Source: Mesorhizobium sp. ES1-4
GTDB lineage: Bacteria > Pseudomonadota > Alphaproteobacteria > Rhizobiales > Rhizobiaceae
NCBI RefSeq assembly: GCF_020164745.1
Contig: NZ_JAIUGV010000010.1
Coordinates: 1-64,000 of the forward strand
DNA length: 64,000 nucleotides
Reading direction: 5' to 3'
This document shows, one piece after another, positions 15,548 to 25,102 of the stretch. Under the pieces are notes generated by a model. The model was not told the origin of the DNA. It saw nothing but the letters and a program-made list of their open reading frames with translations, and did no database searches. The position numbers were made by a program, and so were the translations under genes. How positions within the stretch are numbered: the first letter of the stretch is position 1; every line of letters starts with the position of its first letter.

Positions 15548-17065
15548 ATGACATCCAACACCCTTTTGCGGGCCGCTCGACGGATTTTGGTCGCCGGCGC
15601 CGCGGCGCTCGTGCTGGGCACAGCCGCAGTTCCGTCCTTCGTGACGCCGACATTCGCCGCCGACGGACCTGCCTCGGTCGCCGACCTGGCTGCAGGCGTG
15701 CTCGGCGCGGTGGTCAACATCTCGACCTCGCAGACGGTGAAGGGCACGGAAGGGCCGGGCGCCGTGCCGATGCCGCAGCTGCCCGAAGGCTCTCCGTTCC
15801 AGGACTTCTTCGACGATTTCTTCAAGAACCGCGGTGGTGACAAGGGCGGTGGGTCACAGAAGGTGCAGTCGCTGGGATCCGGTTTCGTCATCGACGCCGA
15901 GCAAGGCATCGTCGTCACCAACAACCACGTGATCGCCGATGCCGACGATATCGAGGTCAATTTCTCCGATGGCGTGACCTTGAAGGCGACGCTGGTCGGC
16001 ACCGACACCAAGACCGACGTCGCGGTGCTGAAGGTCGACCCGAAAGGCCACAAGCTGACGGCGGTGAAATTCGGCGATTCCACCAAGATGCGCGTCGGCG
16101 ACTGGGTGATGGCGGTCGGCAATCCGTTCGGCCTCGGCGGCACGGTTACGGTCGGCATCGTCTCGGCGCGCAACCGCGACATCAACTCCGGCCCCTATGA
16201 CGACTTCATCCAGACCGATGCGGCGATCAACCGCGGCAATTCTGGCGGACCGCTGTTCAACAGCGCCGGCGAGGTCATCGGCATGAACACCGCGATCATT
16301 TCACCGTCGGGCGGCTCGATCGGCATCGGCTTCTCCATTCCCTCGCAGCTCGCCTCGGGCGTTGTCGACCAGTTGCGCCAGTATGGCGAGACGCGGCGCG
16401 GCTGGCTCGGCGTGCGTATCCAGCCGGTGACGGACGACATCGCGGAAAGCCTCGGCATGGCGACCGCCAAGGGCGCCCTGGTCGCCGGCATCATCAAGGG
16501 TGGGCCTGTCGACAACGGCACCATCCAGGCGGGCGACGTCATCGTCAAGTTCGACGGCAAGGACATCCATGAAATGCGCGACCTGCCGCGCGTCGTCGCC
16601 GAAAGCCCGGTGGGCAAGGCCGTCGACGTGCTGATCGTGCGCAAGGGTGTCGAGCAGACGGTGAAGGTGACGCTCGGCCGGCTCGAGGATGGCGAGAAGC
16701 TCGCCAGCGGCGAGAATGGCAACACCGACCAGGACAAGGGCGGCGACAAGGCTCCGGCCGTCTCGACCGCCTCGGTGCTCGGCATGACGGTCGGCGAACT
16801 CAACGACGAGACGCGCAAGAAGTTCAGCATCGCGGCCGATGTCTCCGGCGTCGTCATCACCGACGTGGCCAAGGATTCGGCCGCCGCCGAACGTGGCATC
16901 CAGCCGGGCGAGGTAATCACCGAAATCGCGCAGGAATCGGTCGCCACACCCAAGGACGTCATGGACCGGATCGGCGCGCTGAAGGAGCAGGGGCGCAAGA
17001 ACGCGCTGCTGATGCTGGCGTCGAAGACCGGCGAACTCAGGTTCGTGACGATCCGGATGGATTGA
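15548..17065 (+). CDS. degP: Do/DegP family periplasmic serine protease
   Basis: A 505-residue protein with a signal peptide (about residues 1-37, ending near TFAADGPAS). The trypsin-like domain shows the catalytic triad: His in NNHVIADADD, Asp in KTDVAVLKVD and Ser in NRGNSGGPLFN. Two PDZ domains follow (about 290-375 and 415-500), the second holding VVITDVAKDSAAAERGIQPG. It degrades or refolds misfolded envelope proteins. It follows hflKC by 145 bp, so quality-control genes are clustered. DegP and DegQ types are not separable here. The ATG at 15548 starts the signal peptide. Confidence 0.93.
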   Translation: MTSNTLLRAARRILVAGAAALVLGTAAVPSFVTPTFAADGPASVADLAAGVLGAVVNISTSQTVKGTEGPGAVPMPQLPEGSPFQDFFDDFFKNRGGDKGGGSQKVQSLGSGFVIDAEQGIVVTNNHVIADADDIEVNFSDGVTLKATLVGTDTKTDVAVLKVDPKGHKLTAVKFGDSTKMRVGDWVMAVGNPFGLGGTVTVGIVSARNRDINSGPYDDFIQTDAAINRGNSGGPLFNSAGEVIGMNTAIISPSGGSIGIGFSIPSQLASGVVDQLRQYGETRRGWLGVRIQPVTDDIAESLGMATAKGALVAGIIKGGPVDNGTIQAGDVIVKFDGKDIHEMRDLPRVVAESPVGKAVDVLIVRKGVEQTVKVTLGRLEDGEKLASGENGNTDQDKGGDKAPAVSTASVLGMTVGELNDETRKKFSIAADVSGVVITDVAKDSAAAERGIQPGEVITEIAQESVATPKDVMDRIGALKEQGRKNALLMLASKTGELRFVTIRMD

Positions 17066-17101
17066 CGTCTGGCAAGGCCTGAAAGCACCTGATGTTTATG
17101 G

Positions 17102-17130
17102 AAAAGGGCGGTTAGAGAGCCGCCCTTTTT
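17102..17130. terminator. bidirectional terminator between degP and the acetyltransferase gene
   Basis: A perfect 10-bp stem AAAAGGGCGG/CCGCCCTTTT with an 8-base loop and T or A tracts on both strands. The acetyltransferase stop codon (17112-17114) lies in the loop, so the last codons of that gene form one arm. Confidence 0.9.
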
Positions 17131-17680
17131 CTCGCCTGCCAGTCTTGGCGAGCGAGCCGGTAGAACACATGCCGCTTGAGTGTGGGATGGCTGTCCGGAA
17201 TCTCGGGATGATCGAAGTCGCTGGCCGGGTCGGCGTTCATGCCGAGGCGTTTCATGACGGCGGTGGAGCGATGATTGTCGGCTACGGCGAAGGAGACGAT
17301 CTCGTTGACGCCCAGCGTCTCGAAGCCGTAGGCGAGCCAGGCCTCCGCCGCCTCGGTGACATAGCCCTTGCCCCAGTATTCCGGTGCCAGCCGCCAGCCG
17401 ATCTCGATCGTGCCGGCCGGCAGGGAGGGCACGTGGTCGGTTTCGAGGAGGCCGACAAAGCCGATGCACTCGCCGGTGGCCGCGATCTCGGCGGCGGCAA
17501 AACCATAGCCGTCCTCGGCGATCCAGGATCGGAACTCATCCATCTTGACGTCGGCGGCCGCGCGGTCGCGACGAAACGGGAAGAACTCCATCACGCGTTC
17601 ATCGGAATTGATGCGATGGAACAAATCGCGGTCGCGATCCTCCCAATTGCGCAGGATCAGCCGTTCGGTACGGATCGGTT

Positions 17681-17684
<4 letters not shown>
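17112..17684 (-). CDS. GNAT family N-acetyltransferase (RimJ/RimL type)
   Basis: A 190-residue protein starting with the RimJ/RimL-like PIRTERLILRNWEDRDRDLF. The acetyl-CoA loop region is WRLAPEYWGKGYVTEAAEAWL (about residues 100-120), and NHRSTAVMKRLGM is the usual GNAT late motif. The substrate is unknown; relatives acetylate ribosomal proteins, amino acids or drugs. Its start overlaps the serB stop (ATGA), so it is probably the second gene of a serB operon. Confidence 0.88.
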
Positions 17685-18557
<873 letters not shown>

Positions 18558-18568
<11 letters not shown>

Positions 18569-19523
18569 CGAAAATTCCGGCACGGGTGCGGGCGAAGGCC
18601 GCGTGAAGAATGCGATCCTGATAGCCGGGCCGACCGCCAGCGGCAAGTCGGCGCTGGCGGTCGAACTGGCCGAACGCACGGGCGGCGTCATCGTCAACAC
18701 CGATTCCATGCAGGGCTATTCGGTTCTCGACGTTCTGACGGCCCGGCCGGAGGCGGCCGATCTCGCACGAGCGCCGCATTTTCTCTATGGGCACGTCCAT
18801 CCCGGCACCGCCTACTCGACCGGCGCCTGGCTGCGCGACGTGATGAAGCTCATCGATGACGGGGCGCTCTCGCGGCGGCCAATCTTCGTCGGCGGCACCG
18901 GCCTCTATTTTCGCGCCTTGGCCGAGGGCATTTCGGAAATGCCCGATATTCCGCAGTCGATCCGCGATCGCTGGCGCTATGAGTTGAAGGAGCACGGGGC
19001 GGTCAAATTGCATGGCACGCTGCTGCGCGAAGATTCGAAAGTCGCCATGCAGCTGAACCCGACCGACAGCCAGCGCATCGTGCGGGCGCTCGAGGTGCTG
19101 GACGCGTCCGGCCGCTCGATCTTGGAATGGCAGGCCGAGCGCGGCCGCCCGCTGATCGACAGGCAAAGCGCGCATTTCCTGGTCATCGAGCCGGACCGCG
19201 CGGCGCTGGTCGGCCGCATCGAAAGGCGTTTCGACCGGATGCTGGACAAGGGCGCGCTGCAGGAAGTCAAGCAGCTTGCGGCCCTTCGTCTCGATCCGGA
19301 CCTGCCGGCAATGAAGGCGATCGGGGTTCGCGAGCTGCAGGCCGCAATGGCAGGGCTATCGAGCTTTCCCGAGGCGATCGAACGCGCCAAGATCGCAACC
19401 AGGCAATATGCCAAGCGGCAGGCGACCTGGTTTCGACATCAGCTGGGGCCGGAATGGCGGAGATTGCGCCCCGATGACGATCTCGGAACCACGATCCAAA
19501 CACTTGTTGCTAATGCAACTTAA
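18558..19523 (+). CDS. miaA: tRNA dimethylallyltransferase
   Basis: A protein of about 321 residues with the P-loop LIAGPTASGKSALAVELAER and the DSMQ motif (VNTDSMQGYSVLDVLTARP), followed by FVGGTGLYFRAL and the tRNA-contact region RQYAKRQATWFR near the end. It adds dimethylallyl to A37 of tRNAs that read U-initial codons. The ATG at 18558 lies inside the divergent serB; a GTG at 18603, 15 codons later, would remove the overlap and still leave the P loop intact. Function is firm; the start is not. Confidence 0.95.
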
Positions 19524-19627
19524 AAAGTTGACCTTGACGGCAAGGTTCTCGCCGAAGTTGCCGCAATTAACGCTCCGTAAGGCGGTGAGTGCCATAAGGT
19601 CCTTGGGTATCTTTCATCGGGGAGCAG

Positions 19628-20422
19628 ATGCGTTTCCACAAGGCGGAATCCGCTTTTTTCGTCTTTATCTTCGTGATCCTGGCGGCTGGCCTGGTGACGC
19701 TGCACGCCTATGGACAGCTGCAATCCTTCGCCACCGAACTCCATACGCAATCGGGCATGGACAAGGTGATCTACCTCAACAAGCTGTTGTTCGCGACGGG
19801 CGTGCTGCTTGCCACCGCGCTGTTTTTCGGCATCTTCTTCATCTATCCGCTGATCCGCAAACAGGCGACGGAAGAAGGCAAGCTGCGCGCCATGACGGTT
19901 TCGCTCAGCGCCCGCTCCGAAACGCTCGAGCACGCCGCCCTGACCGACGGTCTGACCGGCATGCAGAACCGGCGCTATTTCGACGACGCGCTCAAGGAAT
20001 ATCTCGCGGAGTTCCGGCGCATCGAGAAGCCGGTCGGGCTGATGATCCTCGATCTCGACCATTTCAAGCAGGTCAACGACACGCATGGCCACGATGTCGG
20101 CGACGAGGTGCTCAAGGCCGTCGCCCGCTGCCTCAAGGATATGACCCGCTATCACGACGTGGTGGCACGCCTGGGCGGTGAGGAGTTCGCCGTGGTCACG
20201 CCCAACATGGAAGCGGACCTTCTGGCCAGATTCGCCGAGCGCATCCGCAAGGCGATCGCCAACATGTCGATCCTCTCCGGCAACAATGTCCGGCTCAAGA
20301 TCACGGCCAGCGTCGGCCTCGCCGTCTGGGATCGCAAGGAAACCGCGGAAGAGTTCTACCGCCGCGCCGACCGCCAGCTCTACCAAGCCAAAAGGCAAGG
20401 CCGCAACCGCGTCTGTGCCTGA
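19628..20422 (+). CDS. membrane-anchored diguanylate cyclase (GGDEF domain)
   Basis: A 264-residue protein with two membrane helices (about 9-28 and 54-78) enclosing a short periplasmic loop, then a GGDEF domain from about 100. The active site reads ARLGGEEF, an accepted variant, and RYHD lies exactly five residues before it, forming the RxxD inhibitory site for cyclic di-GMP. The LTDGLTGMQNRRYFDDAL and DLDHFKQVNDTHGHDVGDEVL motifs are intact. It should make cyclic di-GMP with product inhibition. No sensor domain is seen. Convergent to the HerA gene. Confidence 0.93.
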   Translation: MRFHKAESAFFVFIFVILAAGLVTLHAYGQLQSFATELHTQSGMDKVIYLNKLLFATGVLLATALFFGIFFIYPLIRKQATEEGKLRAMTVSLSARSETLEHAALTDGLTGMQNRRYFDDALKEYLAEFRRIEKPVGLMILDLDHFKQVNDTHGHDVGDEVLKAVARCLKDMTRYHDVVARLGGEEFAVVTPNMEADLLARFAERIRKAIANMSILSGNNVRLKITASVGLAVWDRKETAEEFYRRADRQLYQAKRQGRNRVCA

Positions 20423-20638
20423 GATCCCATCACCGAATTCGTGAGGCCGGCAGCCTGCTGCCGTTTTCCGCGCTTCCAGTGCTCACGGGCTGAATGTCCA
20501 CTCCGCTCCGGGTCTCGAGGTCGACGCCGATCGACGCGGCCTGACGAATTTCCTGACGGGATTTACCCAAGCTGGCCAATGAAGGCGAGTGTCGGCATGG
20601 GCGACTTCTCAGGGCTTCGCGAGGCGTGGCGCCCAGCC

Positions 20639-22489
20639 TCAATCGTTCTGGGGACGCAGGCCGAAGGTGGCGGGCTTGAGGCCGTAGCGCGTGTCGAAAT
20701 CTTCGTCCGCCTGGACACGCGCCGCCGCCGGCGGCTTGCGGTAGTCGGGATCGCCGGCCTGCCGGCCGGAATCGACCGCCTCCGCGAAAGCCATCGCCTG
20801 GCTCTGTGGTTTCGGCACGTTGCGCAGCCGCTCGACGATTGCAACAAGATCGACCTCGCCGGGTCTCGACGCCGCTTCTTCCTCACGCTTGGCCGTGCCG
20901 GGCAGCAGATGAGCTGGCAGTCTTTCGAATTTCAGCCGCATGGTGGTCGCTACGCCTTCGCCGAAGGCGATCGCTTCGCGCTGGCCCATGGAGGACAGGA
21001 ACGCGAGCGTTGAGGCGGACGAGTCGGCGATCGCCGAGCGGATGATCGCCTGGTCCTGCTCGTTGGCGAGCCGCATGGCGAAGAAGGTCGAGCATTGCGA
21101 CAGGATGGTCGGGTCCAACTCACCGGGGCGCTGGGTGACGACGCCGAGATAGCAGCCATATTTGCGGCCTTCCTTGGCGATACGCGACAGGGCGTGCCGG
21201 GTCGGCGCGAAACCGAGACGCGCATCGGCCGGCATGTAGCGGTGTGCTTCCTCGCATAAAAACAGCAGCTGCAGCTTGCCTTCACTCCACAGAGCAAGGT
21301 CGAAGGCCAGGCGCGCCAGCACCGAACAGACGGAATTGACCACTTCCGAGGGCATGCCGGCCATCTCGAAGCAGGTCACCGGGCGGCCATGGTGCGGCAC
21401 GCGGAAGATGTTGCCTATCGTCTCGTGGATGGTGTCCTCGATCAGGCGCGAATTGAACATGAAGCGGTAGCGCGGATCGGCGGCCGCGGATTCGATGCGT
21501 GTCTTCAGCGATTTGAGCGTCGGGCGATCGTTCTTGCTTTCGAGCATGCCCATGCGCTCGTCGATCTGCTTGAGCAGGTCGGCGATGCGGTAAGGCACCG
21601 GCGTGTCGGCGGTCAGCGCGTCGCTGCCGCGCCTGAGGTAAGCGCCCGAGGCCGGGTTGCGGTAGAGGTTTTTCGCCAACGGAATAAGGTCGCGCAAGGC
21701 ATCGATCTCTTCCGGCTCGGTTTCGCGTCCGCGAAACAGGACCTCGGCGAATTCCTCCAGCTTGAACATCCAGAACGGCAGGTCGAGTGTCTTGGAATCG
21801 ACCTTGACGCAATATTCAGGCAGCGAGGCCGCGAACTCATTGTGTGGATCGAGGATCAGGATACGCAGGTCGGGCCGCGCCGCGATCGACTTGCGCAGCA
21901 GCAACGACACGGCGGTCGACTTGCCGACGCCGGTGGTGCCGACAATGGCGAAATGGCGCGCCAGCGTATCGTCGATGGCGATGTGGGCGTCGATGGCCTC
22001 GTCCTGCGCCAGCGAGCCGATGGTGATGGAATGGCGGCCTGCCAGGTCATAGACTGCCTGCAGGTCGCGGCTGCGGATGCGATGCGCGACGGCGCCAATA
22101 TGCGGATAGGCGGTGATGCCGCGGTCGAAGATCGGCTTGGCACCTGGTTCGGCGCCGTCACGGACTTCGCCTATCAGCTCGATGCTGACCTCGATGGCGT
22201 TCTGGCCCTCGTTGCTCCAGGCGCGATCCGACTTGCCGATCGCATAGACCAGGCCAACGGTGCGCGTCACGCCCAGATTGATGGAGATCATCTTGCCCAC
22301 CGTCCACAGGCCGGTGACCGCGCCGTCGACATCGTCGGCATAAGCGCTGATGGTGGCACGCGCGCCGTCGCATTGCACGACATTGCCCAGAATGCGCCGG
22401 TCGTTCTGCTCGGCGTTGCGTCGCTCCTGCGATGTCGGTTCTCCCATGGAAGCTTCGCGCTCGACATACATGGACAGGCCAATCCCCAT
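20639..22489 (-). CDS. HerA-type DNA translocase/ATPase (DUF87)
   Basis: A 616-residue P-loop ATPase. An N-terminal beta-barrel region (about 30-150) precedes the Walker A motif VGTTGVGKSTAVSLLL (near 190) and ILILDPHNEF. Later come the Walker B-like LLFLCEEAHRYMP and GVVTQRPGELDPTILSQCST, characteristic of HerA/FtsK-like bacterial DUF87 proteins. It is likely a hexameric DNA-dependent ATPase. No nuclease partner (NurA) and no defence-type neighbour (SIR2, DUF4297) is adjacent, so this looks like the stand-alone rhizobial form. Starts at 22471 and 22447 are also possible. Confidence 0.85.
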   Translation of the reverse strand: MGIGLSMYVEREASMGEPTSQERRNAEQNDRRILGNVVQCDGARATISAYADDVDGAVTGLWTVGKMISINLGVTRTVGLVYAIGKSDRAWSNEGQNAIEVSIELIGEVRDGAEPGAKPIFDRGITAYPHIGAVAHRIRSRDLQAVYDLAGRHSITIGSLAQDEAIDAHIAIDDTLARHFAIVGTTGVGKSTAVSLLLRKSIAARPDLRILILDPHNEFAASLPEYCVKVDSKTLDLPFWMFKLEEFAEVLFRGRETEPEEIDALRDLIPLAKNLYRNPASGAYLRRGSDALTADTPVPYRIADLLKQIDERMGMLESKNDRPTLKSLKTRIESAAADPRYRFMFNSRLIEDTIHETIGNIFRVPHHGRPVTCFEMAGMPSEVVNSVCSVLARLAFDLALWSEGKLQLLFLCEEAHRYMPADARLGFAPTRHALSRIAKEGRKYGCYLGVVTQRPGELDPTILSQCSTFFAMRLANEQDQAIIRSAIADSSASTLAFLSSMGQREAIAFGEGVATTMRLKFERLPAHLLPGTAKREEEAASRPGEVDLVAIVERLRNVPKPQSQAMAFAEAVDSGRQAGDPDYRKPPAAARVQADEDFDTRYGLKPATFGLRPQND

Positions 22490-22591
22490 TTCCCTGGAAC
22501 TCGCACCCTACAGGGCGCGGGGTTAAGGTCGGATGATGTCGGATGGTGTAGAGAGGATTAAGAACCCGATGAAACTTGTCATGAGGAGGCT

Positions 22592-22620
22592 CTTCACTCG
22601 TCACATTTTTTCGTTATAAT
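22592..22620 (+). promoter_or_regulatory. promoter with a consensus -10 box, possibly giving a leaderless mRNA
   Basis: TATAAT lies at 22615-22620, a perfect -10 box and unusual in this GC-rich window. CTTCAC 17 bases earlier is a weak -35. Transcription would begin about seven bases downstream, at or next to the ATG at 22627 of the XRE gene. Confidence 0.6.
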
Positions 22621-22626
22621 GGACGA

Positions 22627-23190
22627 ATGGATGATATAGCGAACGATATTTCGTCGACCATCGGCAGGCGGATTCACGCCGAGAGGATCATGCGGGACTG
22701 GTCGCTGGCCGAACTCGCCGAACGGTCCGGTGTTTCCAAGGCGATGCTGAGCACGATCGAGCGCGGCTTGACCAGCCCGACCGCCGCACTTCTGGTGGGC
22801 ATCGCGGCGGCCTTCGGCATGACGCTGTCGACCCTCATCGCACGCGCGGAATTGCAAGGCGGCGGGCTGCTGCGCGCGGCCGGCCAGCCGGTGTGGCGCG
22901 ACCCCGATACAGGCTATGTGAGGCGGCATTTGTCCCCGGCCTGCGACATGCCGCTCGAACTGATCAAGGTGCATCTGCCTGCGGGTGCGAAGGTCAGCCT
23001 GCCCGCGGCTTCCTACGCCTTCATCAAGCAGCAGATCTGGCTGATCTCGGGAAAACTCGAGTTCACCGAGGGCGATCAGGTACACAGGCTCGAGCCCGGC
23101 GACTGCCTGGCGCTCGGGGCGCCGACGGATTGCACCTTTCATGCGTTGGAGCCGGGCGCCGACTATCTCGTCGCCCTGGTCAGGGGCTGA
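22627..23190 (+). CDS. XRE family transcriptional regulator with cupin domain
   Basis: A 187-residue protein. The N-terminal helix-turn-helix (about residues 12-66) reads LAELAERSGVSKAMLSTIER. A cupin sensor domain follows (about 105-185) with LPAGAKVSLPA, IWLISGKLEFTEGD and a closing LEPGDCLALGAPTDCTFHA. Relatives control metabolite uptake or amino acid and amine catabolism. It is divergent from the HerA gene and followed after four bases by a small unknown gene. The effector is unknown. Confidence 0.88.
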   Translation: MDDIANDISSTIGRRIHAERIMRDWSLAELAERSGVSKAMLSTIERGLTSPTAALLVGIAAAFGMTLSTLIARAELQGGGLLRAAGQPVWRDPDTGYVRRHLSPACDMPLELIKVHLPAGAKVSLPAASYAFIKQQIWLISGKLEFTEGDQVHRLEPGDCLALGAPTDCTFHALEPGADYLVALVRG

Positions 23191-23194
23191 CGTC

Positions 23195-23503
23195 ATGGCA
23201 GGACGGCCAAGGCGCTCCCACAATGGCGGGCCGCCTCTCGACGAGTACAAGGGACCGCCATGGGGCAAGGGCGATCCTTACATCTTCCTGGCCTGGCAGG
23301 CGGCGCACGCCAAGGCGTGGGAGGCGCCGAGCCGCGAGGTCATGCTGATGCGCATGGACAAGGCTGAGCGGCTGGGCCTGACCTATGAGGAATACACGCT
23401 CGAAATTCTCGAGCGCGGACGGCATCTCCGGGAAGAAGACACCGAACGCATCGGCGCCATCAAGGCCGCCCGCAAGCGGCGGCGTGCGCGCCATCTCGGC
23501 TGA
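23195..23503 (+). CDS. hypothetical protein
   Basis: A 102-residue basic soluble protein starting MAGRPRRSHNGGPPLDEYKG, with a Trp-rich middle (PWGKGDPYIFLAWQAAHAKAW) and an Arg/Lys-rich C-terminus. I do not recognise a domain. The ATG at 23195 follows the XRE stop by four bases, so the two are probably co-transcribed. Similar openings with HNGGPPLD occur in other rhizobial proteins, as far as I recall. No function is proposed. Confidence 0.6.
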   Translation: MAGRPRRSHNGGPPLDEYKGPPWGKGDPYIFLAWQAAHAKAWEAPSREVMLMRMDKAERLGLTYEEYTLEILERGRHLREEDTERIGAIKAARKRRRARHLG

Positions 23504-23562
23504 CGCGGGCGCTATCGGCCCATAACCGTTTCCGGGGAACCAAATATGCCAGAGGACCAACC

Positions 23563-24093
23563 ATGACTGCCATGGAAATCGGGCCGTTGACCGCCAGCAA
23601 GGAAACACTGGCACGACTGACCGACCTGCTGGTCGAGACGGTTGCCGCCGGCGGATCGGTCAGCTTCATGCATCCGCTGGCGGCGCAAGCGGCAAGCGCA
23701 TTCTGGGAGACGTCGCTGGCCGCGGCGGCACGGGGGGAAAGAGTGGTGCTTGGAGCTTGGGACGGCAGGGCTCTTGTCGGCACCGTCACGCTGCTGCTCG
23801 ACTGCCCGCCCAACCAGCCGCACCGGGCCGAGATCGCCAAGCTGATGACGTCTGTCGAGCAGCGAGGGAAGGGTGTCGGGACAGGCCTGATGCGGGCCGC
23901 CGAGCGCCTCGCGGTGGAGCAAGGACGCACGCTGCTGGTCCTGGACACGGCGACGGAGGAGGGCGCTTCGGGACTTTATGAGAAGCTCGGCTTCACCCTG
24001 GCCGGCGAGGTGCCGGATTATGCGCTGAAGCCGCATGGCGGACTGACGGGCACGCTGATCTACTGGAAGCGCATCGGCACAGCGTCGCGGTAG
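23563..24093 (+). CDS. GNAT family N-acetyltransferase
   Basis: A 176-residue protein with the GNAT fold: WDGRALVGTVTLLLDCPPNQPHRAEIAKL as strands 2-4, then the acetyl-CoA loop QRGKGVGTGLMRAAERLA (about residues 103-120), and GASGLYEKLGFTLAGEVPDY as the final motif. The substrate is unknown; the layout resembles small-molecule acetyltransferases. It stands 59 bp after the small unknown gene and converges on the LysR gene, with only four bases between their stops. Confidence 0.88.
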   Translation: MTAMEIGPLTASKETLARLTDLLVETVAAGGSVSFMHPLAAQAASAFWETSLAAAARGERVVLGAWDGRALVGTVTLLLDCPPNQPHRAEIAKLMTSVEQRGKGVGTGLMRAAERLAVEQGRTLLVLDTATEEGASGLYEKLGFTLAGEVPDYALKPHGGLTGTLIYWKRIGTASR

Positions 24094-24097
24094 CCGG

Positions 24098-24985
24098 TCA
24101 GGTCATGGCCTTCCCGGCGAGGCGCGTTAGCAGCCAGTCGCGGAAATCCTGCTCGGGACGGGTCAGGTGCGCGCTCGAAGGCCTGGTCAGGAAATGACCC
24201 GAGGTGCTGGAGAGTTCGAAATCGGAAAGTGGGATCAGGGCGCCGCTCTTGAGTGCGCCATCGACAAGCGGCCGAGATCCCAAAAGCACGCCGGCGCCGG
24301 CGCTCGCTGCCGCCATCGCGGCGACGAAACTGTCGAAGCGGTGCGACCGCTGGGGATGGCCGGCCAATCCGGCCGCCGCGAACCATTCCGCCCACATCTC
24401 GCGCGCGCCGGCCACGAGAAGCAGCGGCAGGGATGTCCAATCGGCGGCACTGGCCAGGGCGGGGCTTGCCACCGGCACGAGCCGCTCGGCGGTCAGTCTC
24501 TCGGCCTCGCGTCCAGGAAAGGATCCGTTGCCGAACCGGATGTCGAGCGCCGAGCCCGGCAGATCGTAGTCGGTCGGGCGATGGATCGTCACCAGATCGA
24601 GCTGGATGCGCGGCAGTGCCTCGACGAGGTCGGGCAGCGCCGGGACCAGCGCCAGCAAGGCAAACGAGATCGGCACCCGGATCGAGACGGTGCGGACGGC
24701 GCGGGGTTCGAACAATTGCGTGGTGCTGCTGGAGATGGTGGCGAAGGCCGACTGGATGTGCGGCAGGTAGGCGGCACCTTCCGGCGACAGCGCGACCCCA
24801 CGCGCCAGCCGCAAGAACAGCCGCGTCTTCAGCCGTTCCTCGAGCAGCCGGATATGCTGGCTGACGGCCGCCTGGGTCAGGCCGAGTTCGGCAGCCGCCG
24901 CGGTGAAATTCGACAGCCGTGCCGCAGCCTCGAAACTGCGCAGCCAGTCGAGTGGAGGCAAGGCGGGGACGAGACGTCGAGCCAT
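24098..24985 (-). CDS. LysR family transcriptional regulator, GcvA-like
   Basis: A 295-residue LysR protein. The winged helix-turn-helix (about residues 10-70) includes LRSFEAAARLSNFTAAAAEL and GLTQAAVSQHIRLLEERLKTRLF; the rest is a type-2 periplasmic-binding-like effector domain. It is divergent from the TmpA-like gene with 117 bp between the starts, and a perfect LysR-type inverted repeat lies in that gap. It is therefore the likely activator of the phosphonate oxygenase pair. The GcvA-like N-terminus makes an amine or amino-acid-like effector plausible. Confidence 0.9.
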   Translation of the reverse strand: MARRLVPALPPLDWLRSFEAAARLSNFTAAAAELGLTQAAVSQHIRLLEERLKTRLFLRLARGVALSPEGAAYLPHIQSAFATISSSTTQLFEPRAVRTVSIRVPISFALLALVPALPDLVEALPRIQLDLVTIHRPTDYDLPGSALDIRFGNGSFPGREAERLTAERLVPVASPALASAADWTSLPLLLVAGAREMWAEWFAAAGLAGHPQRSHRFDSFVAAMAAASAGAGVLLGSRPLVDGALKSGALIPLSDFELSSTSGHFLTRPSSAHLTRPEQDFRDWLLTRLAGKAMT

Positions 24986-25015
24986 TAGTTAATCGATGCC
25001 ATTGGCCAAAATATG

Positions 25016-25029
25016 ATAATTTGAATTAT
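25016..25029. promoter_or_regulatory. candidate LysR-type binding site
   Basis: ATAATTTGAATTAT is a perfect inverted repeat (ATAATT-TG-AATTAT) of the form preferred by LysR proteins. It lies 31 bp before the LysR gene start and 74 bp before the TmpA-like start, in an AT-rich patch. The position is right for autoregulation and activation of the divergent oxygenase genes. Confidence 0.6.
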
Positions 25030-25102
25030 GTCTGTCGTGGGTCCAACATGCAATAGAAACCCACGGAACAAGCCGTGGACAACGGCGGACAGGACGGATT
25101 CC

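Noticed and set aside
20639..22489. HerA ATPase as part of an antiphage defence system
   Set aside because: No SIR2, nuclease or other defence partner is adjacent; the neighbours are a cyclase and an XRE regulator.
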